64,000 nucleotides of DNA, taken from positions 7,364,501 to 7,428,500 of the forward strand of contig JARFJB010001278.1 of the NCBI GenBank assembly GCA_036346205.1, written 5' to 3'. Origin of the DNA: Vesta saturnalis (taxonomy: Eukaryota; Arthropoda; Insecta; Coleoptera; Lampyridae). The notes under the pieces were generated by a model. It worked only from the letters and a program-made list of their open reading frames with translations. It was not told the origin of the DNA and did not search any database. A program made the position numbers and the translations under genes. Below are positions 54,127-64,000 of this stretch, one piece after another (within the stretch, counting starts at the first letter, position 1; each line of letters opens with the position of its first letter).

Positions 54127-56062
54127 TGTTCAAAATTAATCGGAAGTGTTATAAAATGGCAATGAACCGTTAGAGTTAAATAAGTAAATTTGAATTTTAC
54201 AAGAAATTATGCAAATCGACTCAAAATCCTGATGACCTATATAAATCCAGTTTATTTAAAAAATCAAAGGTTAAAATCATTTCCGACAAAACCGAATACG
54301 ACACGCTGCACTTTCTTATTCACAACTACATGCATACTATTATATATAAACGCGACTTTTATTATTTCCATAATATACAACGTGTTCAGGGAAAGTTGTA
54401 ATGACAAAAATAGAAAAGATATAGGATTAGTGAAACACACGAAAGGTTTGCGATTACATTGTTTTTATTGTACAAGATGGCGTTTGAAAAACCACGTTTA
54501 ATAGATTATACGTGAATAGTAGGCGATGGCCGATGATTATGTAACAAGCAACCGTATCAGTAAGTGACGGATATTAAAAACAAATATTCAAAAACGATTT
54601 TAGTGTTTTGCATTTACACGTCACCAAATCCCACCACCACCTACTATTTTTAGAAGTAATAGAAAACTATAACTGGTGCACTTACCTTTGCGCAGTTACT
54701 CCCCCAACGTGCATAAGTTTGAGGTACACGCTTCAGCAAAACGCAAATATTTGATTATATACTTTTTAATAGGTTAAACACATTTAATTACTAACGTTTC
54801 AATGTCAAATCAATATAGCAAGCAAAAACCAGGACGTATGATTTCCTGAAATGGAAGAAGTTTTGCCAGTTAAGTTAATAAGGACACACTCGTTCATTTC
54901 CTACGAAGTTGGACAGTTAGTTTAACATCAGAAGTCGATACATGTCGTTTCATCTCTTTTTCTACTACTAAGAACTTGTCTACATCTTATAAATTAACAG
55001 CAACGGTATATTATGTAGAAAAAAGATACATATTTTTTGTGAGTAAAAGTGAAGATACCAGCAATATAGGATTTGCTACGATTAATTTCAATAACAAAAT
55101 TATTATTCTTTACAAGGAAATGATTGGTTGATACAAATCCCCGGTTGAGAATTTATCTTGAATAATGACAAGCAGGCAAGCAGATGTTTCTTTAACCGAG
55201 GTTAGGTATTTTTTCTTATGGTTGAAATAAGACCCCCTTCGTCTCTGTTTTTTGTTGTGATGTAGAAAGATCGGTACCTCGACAGATGTTCGATTTTATT
55301 GTGTAATTTAATTGAAATGTGATTGATTCAATGTCTGCAAGGCGTATTAAAAACTTTTACTTGACATGATAGAGGCGTAAACATATGTATATTTAAAAAA
55401 AAAAAAAGCTGAAAATACATTCTGTTGCTAATTTGTTTAATTTTAATATTAGTAATAATGATCTCGCGAATAAAATGTTCCCAATTTGTTAATTATTAAT
55501 TGTATAAGGTGCCACTCAAAAGTCTTTAACTAAAACAACCCGATTTAACTAAACTTACCTTAGTCTACTGTTTTTTAGTTTCGACCCTAGATGGCCCTGA
55601 AGTAAAAAGTTTTTTGTTCTAAATTTAATACGGCTTATGGCTATTTGGTGTGTTTACATTGTTTTGTGAGATAATAAATCCTATATCAAAAGAATGATTA
55701 ATATCAATCCATGGGCGGAGGACTAACCGGTGTGAAAAGAACGGTCAGTTAGAGCGGCCAAAATCTCCGAAGATGCACGAAGTATTACTCTCGTGCATTT
55801 TAAATTAAATTTATTCATCAGACACAAGCAGACTAAATCATGGAGATTAAAAAGTTAATTTAATTAATAAGCACCGCATTACAAAGGGTTGTTAATTATT
55901 ACATCTCCAAAACGTTACATATTATCAAGCTGGAATTTAATTTCATCAATGAATCTAGTTTAAAACATGAAAAGAATTGTCCACCGCACTATCGTCTAAA
56001 GAGTTGATAGTACAAACCGCCAAATTATATCTCGGAAACAGTACATACTATCAAGTTGAAAT

Positions 56063-56065
<3 letters not shown>
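54127..56065. other. Interval without recognisable gene
   Basis: AT-rich with no gene. A segment ending GATTAATATCAATCCATGG (near 55695) recurs in diverged form near 59750, so part is dispersed repeat. Confidence 0.5.

Positions 56066-56104
<39 letters not shown>
56066..56104. repeat. (AT)n microsatellite at the edge of the 1-kb repeat
   Basis: TA dinucleotides pass directly into TTCAAGTGTAAGTAGG, the first bases shared with copy 1. Confidence 0.9.
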
Positions 56105-56108
<4 letters not shown>

Positions 56109-57045
56109 GTGTAAGTAGGTATTTTTATATAAATTAAGGCTGGCAGCAAATATTTCTACAAGCCTATATAACGTATTAAAAGAAAAGACAGTACAACTCT
56201 GGTAGATGTGTGAATTAGCATTGTTGTTTGTTGTTTATATTTATATTTCTGTAGAGGTGGTCGTGAGCGAACGGGTACAGGATACCGCTTGGTTATTAAT
56301 TGTAAGAGGCAATTGCCAAGTGGGTACATACTCCCGGGTCCAGATGACCTCGAATTTTATTTTTATTGTTTTTATTGTTGTGTAACCTGAGAAAGGGACG
56401 CTGAATTTTTCTAACGCACTCAAACTTATACATCGGTCACGATGTTATGAGTTATTTTGGATCAACTTGTTTAAGTAGAATTGTTTGCCTGCGAACTAAT
56501 TACGATTTATATGTAGTTTATTCTAATTTTACGTATATATTTTGTGCTAAACAATTGTGTATGTGTAAATTCCGTGTCTATTTTCTGTTGTCTTTCCCTT
56601 TACCTTATTATCATCTGTGCAATTTTACTATTGTTGTATTTTATATGTACCGTAATTTGTCTTATTGTTTTATGTGCTTATTTACTTAAAGACCGGCATG
56701 ATTGGTTTTATTGGGCCATTGGTATTACGATTTTTATTCTGATTATTTATGACACAATTGTGGGTGACTACATGGTTTTTTTTATTGTTTATGTTTAACT
56801 AAACTGCTCTTTATTTATTTTTCTCTTAATGTTATAATTTTGTACGCACTCTAACCTGATTTAATGGTGTTTTGTTATATATTGAACCCTTTCAGTGTTT
56901 TCTTTTACTTTTACTTAATTTTAATTTGAGTAGTTACAATGTTTACCTGCCCCACATGATGCAACACTTAACCTCGTCCAGCCTATCTCGGTCAAATAGC
57001 ACAACGTACCGACCACTACACGGCCAATTCGTTTGATCAGATTTG
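56100..57045. repeat. 1-kb dispersed repeat, copy 2
   Basis: Collinear with 12976-14006. The last 110 bp (ACCTCGTCCAGCCTATCTCG to CGTTTGATCAGAT) are nearly identical in both, and the middle differs by indels. Flanks differ on both sides, which defines the ends of the repeat. No coding capacity is evident. Confidence 0.75.
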
Positions 57046-57059
57046 AGGTTTGCGAGTAA

Positions 57060-57990
57060 TTAAATATCAGTCCCATATTATATGCCAAAAAGTGAAAGGG
57101 GTTAGGGCTTGAATATATCTTTTATTAAACATTTGATACTGACGCAACCTTCTCTCTTCTACAAAACTGTCTGTCAAAAATAGCCTTAACTTAATTTTCC
57201 ATACGTAAACTGTTCGAGATAAAAATGCAACTTTTTGTTGTATTAAAACTTGTTGGGTTCTTTTGTGATCGTCAAGGTACAAGTGAAAGTAACAATAGAT
57301 TGTTTGATTTTCTAAGTTGCAGTGGTTTTTGAGTTAAACTTTTCGTATTGCCATTTAGATTTGATTTCCGAAATTGGCAATTATATATTTTGTTGATTAA
57401 TTAATTGAAAATAGGAAATTTTAAAGTTGAATCTAAATTAGTTTTCCTGTAAATTTTTATAAAAGGTTTCGTTAAAATAAAATACAAGTTGTAGATAAGA
57501 AAAGTTCGATTGAAATTGTTGGATGCGATAATTCCTTGGTTTGTTTGTTTAAGCAGGGACTGTTGATGTTAATTTTACTTACCGCGTTTAGTAATTGACG
57601 CCGTTTTTCTGCCGTAGTATAGTATCTCAATCCATTTAGTGTTAAATAATTATCGTTATTGTTTAAGGAATAAATCTGTGGACGACAATTTGCACTTGAG
57701 TCGTGCACGTCGCAGAGTCAGCAGTTTGTTGTCATGATAAGGTTTAGTTGAGAAAGATGGTGCAATGTTATGGGGAGGGGAAGAAGCTGTTTTTTGAGCG
57801 GTTAATTTTCGCGGGGATTCTCGATTTGACTTTCGTGAGTAAGAGATGTGATCTGTGATCTTGGGGGCGTGCCTTTTCGAATACCTGGAGGACCAAACTT
57901 TTGGAGAAGTTGTTTGTAACTTAAAGTATCCTCCTGGTTATTTATTTTGAAGTTACGGACCGTGGGATCAATTAACGAACATTTATCCAA
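57060..57990 (-). other. Weak coding-like stretches of unknown nature
   Basis: Three minus-strand open stretches (57802-57990, 57472-57708, 57067-57282) have fairly protein-like composition, for example YLTLNGLRYYTTAEKRRQLL and PTVRNFKINNQEDTLSYKQL. No family is recognised and they are in different frames. They could be a decayed element or chance. Confidence 0.25.
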
Positions 57991-60900
57991 GCGATATGCT
58001 TATTTAAGTGCATCTTAGTGGTGGATCGTGGTCGCGCTTAAGGCGGATTTATATTACCGAGTAAAACCATTGTGAAGGAACGTTTTGCCCCCCCCCCCAT
58101 AGGTCAGCTGCAACAGACGAAAGTCTCACAGTAAATAATTTTGTAAATATACCTTTTTTTTCATTTTAATAATTAAACAGACTTGTAAATAGAGCTACCG
58201 AATTAATGGGACATTAAGCAGATAGTGTGTAAATATATCTCGTGTGTAAAATCGATTCATTTTGTGGACATAAACTATATAACGTCCTGACCAATTAAGT
58301 TCAACGTATCAGATTCAGACTGGGAAACTGCCACATTGGTTTGCCGATCGAGGACAATCTGCTAGTATCCTGAAGCCGTTCCCGTTGCTTTCGTTGCTGC
58401 CCGGTGGAGAAGGTAACTCAATATTGCACGTTATTGTGTATATCTTTTGTTCGTAAACTTGGTGAAATTATTTGTTGACGATCGAATAAACGTAGTCGTT
58501 TGTTTTGGTGTTATTTTGCGGAATTTGATGCTTTCACGTCGTCAGAATAAAAGTTGACGAACTGCTTTTATTTGCGATATCTTTGGCATCTTGTTTTTTT
58601 TATTATTTAATTAAATGTACTGCAAATTTATGTATATGAACATTTCGCATGGTAAAATTGATTTTTAGTGACCAATTGGTAACGTATTGTTTTGAATTTA
58701 TTCATATTTATATAATTCTATTTCCGTAGTTTAAAATTAAAGGCCACTTGGTAAGCTTACAAGGTTGACCATTTTATGTTCCCGTTTTCTAGTATTTAAG
58801 ATTTTAAATCAATCCGAAACCAGTGTAAATAAATCTATGTATCTGTGTGCTTTTTGAGATATATTTAGATATAATAGACGAACAATTAATTGAATTTTAT
58901 GGTGTTAATTTGTGATCTTCTCCCGACCAGTGAAAGCAATAATTTACGAAGAGTAGTAATTTTATTATTCAAACTAAAGAATTAATTGGGAGCTAAATTT
59001 TGATTTCAATTTTGTTGATTCATTTTAAAAGTGATCATTGGTAATTTTCCTACCCTTTAAGCATTCAGTGTCATGCAGTTTATTGAGTTTTATTAAATAT
59101 TTTGTGTTGTTTAACGTAACCGATTAGAAGAATTTTGAATGACGTTTATCTAGTTGATGTCTAATTATCTTAGTTTGGAGTTCAATTTATGACAGAGCTT
59201 TGGAATTGAGTAGTATTTAAATTTGAGTTACTGAGATTTAAGCGCAACATTTAACGGCATTGAAACCCAACAGCTGATTTGTGCCCACGCTATTTTGGTA
59301 TTTGAGCGTGTGCATATTTTTAAGATTTGTTCTAGAGCTAAAGTTTCGAAGCATCTCCGACGTGCTCCTGGAGATAGCCAACGTAAGGTAAATGAGATCC
59401 TTTGACTGTTGAAGGGTGATTTATCTACGTGTGCCCAGGTGTATTCTTACCGATTTCGTCTTAATAACAGTCTGGCGCCTCTTTACTTGACTATATTTTA
59501 ATTACGACGTACCCTCATTTGCGGCTCTCGATAATACGACTAACCACCTTCAGTATTTTTAAATTCAAAAACACACCCACGCCGCCTGTCCCACGGAGCT
59601 AGTGCGGTGCACTCTAATTATTTGTTGCCTGCCGTTTTAGTTTCATTTTCGACCGTAACACGATTTAATTAAACTTATCTTAGTACAATGTTTACATGTG
59701 TACAATGTGTACATAGATTTGCGATACAACAGATCCGTTATCAAATTATGATTAATATCAATCCATAGGCAGAGAACAGGGGCTTCTTAATAATTTGATA
59801 TTCCTATTTACTACGCCAATGAAATAGGCTTTTGTATAAAATTTAGATTCAGCAACTTATTTTCTATCAGCCTCATGTAGCTTATACCAAAATAAGCTGA
59901 ATTAAACTAAACTTATCTTTCCAGCATTTTTTCTTTCAATAATTAAATTTTAGTGTAATATGTTGATGTCTTCTTGTTAGTGTCATACGTCATTTTCTAT
60001 AGCGCGGAATATTTTAATCATACGTATTGGTATTTAGGCACATCATTTTTGTGTGTAATTATCTTGCTTGCATTTTTGTATTAATTTATTATATTCAAAA
60101 GGGAGATTCCTGAATCGGTATGTTAAGAAAAGTTTCTGATTTCGTATGTTCAGAAAACATTCTTAATCCCGTACATCATAATATTTGTAAAGTTGGAAAA
60201 CTGAACTATTATGGTCTAATTTCGTAATGAAGGAACCCTGCAGCTTGCACAATATGGCGTTCGTTAATTATATGCAGGGCACAAAACGTTGTTTCGTTTC
60301 AGAATATTATACTACCTTGTATATTGAATGTGCAAAACGCAAGTGCATATCCTTTTTTGTTCAAGTTACGTTATTAAGCGGACAAATTAGATGAATTGTT
60401 ATACAAATATTAGTTTTACAACATTTAGGAAACTTGAATACAGTGTTAATAGAACACATGTTATGTTTTAAAATATAAGTACAGGAGTGCATAACCTGCA
60501 CCATTGTTATTTGTTGACATAAGTCATAAATTTAAGTTATTACATTCAACCTAAATTTTCATTTTAAAATAATTCTACTAAGATAGTCTAATGTTGGTAT
60601 TAACAATTGACATTACTATCGTAAAGCTTTGCGAGAAGTTAAGCACAATTATCTTTTGTATTTATGCAGAATTTAACCAACAGATATTATTTTGATTTTA
60701 TTGAATATACAACTATACTGACTTCCATAAAAATTGTAACACCTAGAATTTATTGAACGATTTTATTGAAATTTTCGTGAACGATGGCTTTCATTAGAAC
60801 AAACCATTAAAATTTGAAAACAAAAGAACAAAAACAAAACTATAGGAGAATTGTTTTAAAATAATCAGAACTCTTGAAAATCGACCAGCGTCTCACCTAT

Positions 60901-61130
60901 ATACTTGTAAAATTTCAAAATATCGATGTACAACATGAAGGGTTCCGATAGTTCCCGCAGTAGATTTGGATAGTACTCAGAAAGTTATAAATGAAATTCT
61001 AATGACTGAAAGCAATCCGATTAATAATTAATGTGTTAAACAAACAAATTTGGGTTTAGCAACAAAGCTAAAGGCTTAGAATCATTAAAAACTAATTTTT
61101 TTTCATAGAAGTTTTGAGCTTAAAATATAT
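57991..61130. other. Non-coding region with two splice-donor-like sites
   Basis: No open frames of note. GC-richer islands at about 58330-58400 and 59330-59400 end in GAGAAG/GTAACT and ACGTAAG/GTAAAT. They might be untranslated first exons of a gene reading rightward out of the window. This is inference only. Confidence 0.3.
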
Positions 61131-61179
61131 ATTTTATGAAAATATCTGGTGTGGAACACCACACGACCTTCCAACCTAC

Positions 61180-61780
61180 AAAATGGAAATTAAAAGAAAA
61201 GAAATAATTTTAATAACATTTTTTTAGAATAATTATGCAACCTATTTTATAATAAGTTCATTACAGAAATAGGCAACACTGTAAAAACAAAAAGAATAAT
61301 CTATGTCAAACAGACGTTTAATACTTCATATTAAACAGAGATTAATAAGACATCTTAGATGCTAACTTAGAATATTAAAAGCAATTAAATAATTTTAATT
61401 ATAATTTTTACCTTCCAACCAACACGTATAGAAGGTTATGCAATAGACTTTTTTTTCACTATTGCTAAATCGACTTATTAGCTCATTTTACAACTTTTGG
61501 CCAAGTTTCGCCAAGATCGGCCACCATGATGTCTGGATGTCTGTTTGTGGGGGAGGTTAATAGACCTCTAGATGCTAACTGAAAAAATTAAAAGAAATGA
61601 AATAATTTTAATTATAATTTTTTTAGGACAACTATGCACCCCTTTTTCATACGTTCATAACGAGAAAAGGCAACACTGCAAAAACAATCTATGTCAGAAG
61701 GACGTTTAAAACTTCATGTCAGATAACAATTAATAGACATAAATACATGTTAACTTAAAAAAATCCAAAGCCGCCCGCTT
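61180..61780. repeat. Two diverged copies of a ~250-bp segment
   Basis: 61180-61430 and 61586-61760 share AGGCAACACTG(T/C)AAAAACAA, AATCTATGTCA and AATAATTTTAATTATAATTT. The second copy lies inside the inverted-repeat element below. Confidence 0.65.
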
Positions 61781-62104
61781 ACTATAAGATATCAATAATA
61801 CAGTTTAACTATTTTCTTTCATATTTAATTCATTTTTAGACTTTCCTTGCGTTATATTAAGCAACTTTACAAAGAAAAGTTATGTAAAATTAAATTTTCC
61901 TTAAAAAATATACACTTCTTCTTATAAAATTATCTAACACTTAAATTCTCACTTAGATATGTTAAGGTCTATATCTAGGTATTTTTACATCCTTGAAATA
62001 TGCAGCTGTTAAAGAAATATTTGATAAAAAAGCTTAAATACAAAATTTTAAGTACGTACCTAGGTGTTTTCGTTCTGGAGTTATCGTGGATACTAACATA
62101 CATC

Positions 62105-62135
<31 letters not shown>

Positions 62136-62210
62136 ACATCCAGACATCATGATGGCCGATCTTGGCGAAACTTGGCCAAAATTTGTAAAATGAGCAAATA
62201 AATCGATTTA
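61466..62210. repeat. Element bounded by 84-bp inverted repeats
   Basis: 61466-61549 and 62127-62210 are about 94% complementary, with GGCCAAGTTTCGCCAAGATC and TGATGTCTGGATGTCTGTTT. A (CA)n tract (62105-62131) touches the right arm. The interior has no transposase. It could be a MITE or two opposed copies of one dispersed repeat. Confidence 0.7.
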
Positions 62211-62239
62211 CCTAGAAAATTTACGATACAAATGAGACG

Positions 62240-62830
62240 CCGCGCCGGTCGATTAAAAAAAAAATTATATTTTGGAACTATTGGAACTCTTCAAAATATT
62301 TATCGTCAATACTTAGAAATTTTTTCAAGACGAATAATTCTATTAATATTAATTGGATCACTTTCGAACATTAGAATTTCTTTCGGAATCTTTCGAATAC
62401 AATCCAAATCTGCTGCGAGAACTATTAGAACTCTATAAAATATTTTTTGTTAACATGTTCTTTTTTTAAGTAAAATGGCTGTAACTTTTTCCTTTCTGAT
62501 TATAATTTTTTTTTAAATCAGTGAGAATTCTTAGGAATGAATAAAAGAACATCAAAAGTTGATTGGAACTATTGAACTGAATTTTCAAAAAAATTTATTT
62601 TTTTTAATTAAAAATTTTTTTTCATATCAGGAACTCTAGAACTTCGCAAAATATAGTAATTTAGCTAGTCAGACCTATTGGATCTCGATTTTATGTGAAG
62701 TTAGCACTCCATTTTTCAAATTAAAATTTGGAACCGATAATGAGCGGAACTCTTTTTATTTTTATTCTAAAAATAAGGAAACTAGAACTCTAATCAGAAC
62801 TATTAGAACTCTTTGTCGGGGTGCTAGCTT
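62240..62830. repeat. Degenerate array of GAACTATTAGAACTCT-type units
   Basis: The motif or close variants occur near 62274, 62419, 62566, 62630, 62780 and 62800, several followed by AAAATAT. The spacing is irregular. It resembles the AGTTCTAATAATAA blocks of the 17.4-kb minisatellite. Confidence 0.45.
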
Positions 62831-64000
62831 CACATGCGTGAAAAGGACCTTGGTTTTCCCTTACAAATGCCTCTCTCAATTCGTGGTATGCGATATAAAG
62901 CTACAATGTATTAAAATTTTTAAATAATAGTTTCTAAAATATTCAGTTAGCAGTTTTAAATAAAAATATTTCTAGGTTGTCATCAACGAAAAAACGGTAA
63001 GTTTTTAAAATTGCGTAAGAGGGTAACTGATTTTTGACAACGAAAGTTCTCAAATTAAAATTGAATGTTTATACACATTTCAGGGGCGATAGGAAGTATT
63101 TTCATTAAACATTTGAGTGTAATTTGTTAAAAAGTATGAGATTTTAATTAAGATGGTAAGATGAATTGACAAACTGACAGCAATGAAGATGCAGTTGAGT
63201 AAATATTGACATATATAGATCGATGGTTTTATTATGTAATTATTATTATTATACCTACTTACAACTATACAACTATAAATACTTATCAATGTTAAATGAT
63301 TTAACTAAAGTGAATTTGAAAATAAATGTATATTAATGCTTCATTAGTGAAAGTAAACGCTATCACAGTACAATGCTACCATTTTTTAATTTCATGATCT
63401 GATAATTTTATTTTATTAATAAAGTAATATACCTACTTTAATAGTGCTCGTAAAGGGTCGTCTGTTTTTGTCGTTCATTTTAGTTAATACTTGACCCTTG
63501 CAGCAAAATTAACGGTTAATGTGAGTTTTACGCTTTTTCCATAATAAATTATTAGTGACTGTGATTTTTATTTATTGGTATAAAAAATAGTGATCGCTTC
63601 AGCATTAAAGACTTAAATAATATTTCTTATTGCAGTTAATTAGTGTTGCAAGAGTGATGAATACTTTATGCAGGGCTTGTGTTTGGGTTCTTTGTTATAG
63701 TACGATTTGCTTTAATTAATTCGTTGAATATTACACAAATATTGAAGTAATGAATTTAGTGCTTAAAGTAATACTAAGGCATTAAAATGATCTTAATGGT
63801 ACATTAAAACAATTTGGAGTAAATAAATGGAAACTACTTTACCGGCAAAATTATTAAAAATACTTATAAATAATAAGTTTTTTTTACTTGTACTTGTAAT
63901 CAGTCAAAAATAGGAAAAAAATGTAAATTAGGTATGATATATTCCAATCTGGGAAAGGTTAATGCGATTTTAAGAAAGATTCTGTTTATTTTATTATTTT
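62831..64000. other. AT-rich interval to window end
   Basis: No gene, RNA or repeat structure that I can support. Confidence 0.5.

Overview
The window is AT-rich eukaryotic DNA, almost certainly from an insect. The reasons are the repeat content (several Tc1/mariner lineages, piggyBac, PIF/Harbinger, hAT and pogo-type elements, jockey/CR1-like LINEs), short 53-62 nt introns inside transposases, and abundant (TA)n microsatellites. A beetle is my guess, not something the sequence proves. I see no intact single-copy host gene. The window reads as a transposon graveyard between genes, with a few tRNA-like loci. No CRISPR, operon or prokaryotic feature is present.

Layout. 0-2.3 kb: a LINE tail, a small palindromic repeat and a decayed jockey-type LINE (minus). 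2.4-6.5 kb: a TA-flanked Tc1/mariner-like element whose transposase is split by a second TA-flanked element with ~440 bp inverted repeats. 6.5-6.7 kb: a tRNA-Thr-like gene inside a 42-bp palindrome. 10.4-13 kb: a DDE element with an ~81-residue D-to-E gap and two short introns. 13-15.8 kb: a 1-kb dispersed repeat, a hAT fragment and a piggyBac half that entered the hAT at TTAA. 17.9-21.4 kb: a Tc1-like element interrupted by a 2.9-kb element with ~800-bp inverted repeats (copy A). 23.2-27.4 kb: a three-level nest (mariner-like > piggyBac-like > LINE). 28-32 kb: a deleted DDE element, a ~140-bp satellite, a ~0.4-kb tandem duplication and a ~215-bp tandem array. 33-36.7 kb: a tRNA-Gly-like gene and three LINE fragments. 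36.9-41 kb: four more TA elements or MITEs beside (TA)n tracts. 43.7-47 kb: a tRNA-derived SINE and copy B of the 2.9-kb element. 48-51 kb: a tRNA-Val-like remnant and a pogo/Tigger-type element. 51.2-54.1 kb: a nearly complete PIF/Harbinger element with transposase and MADF-BESS genes interleaved on opposite strands. 56-64 kb: the second 1-kb repeat copy, then mostly unannotatable DNA with inverted and tandem repeats.

How the parts relate. Two nested insertions can be proved internally: removing the insert plus one TA restores an open frame in the interrupted transposase. Four TA elements share the same DD41D catalytic spacing, so one broad clade of Tc1/mariner elements seems to have expanded here repeatedly. 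The most curious sequence-level signals are (i) a recurring GATGA-hairpin-CGAAACGT motif found in unrelated repeats, resembling a hammerhead-like core; (ii) the interlocked Harbinger genes; (iii) tRNA-like sequences with a shared leader; and (iv) transposase codons buried in long inverted repeats. I did not find a convincing new multi-gene system.
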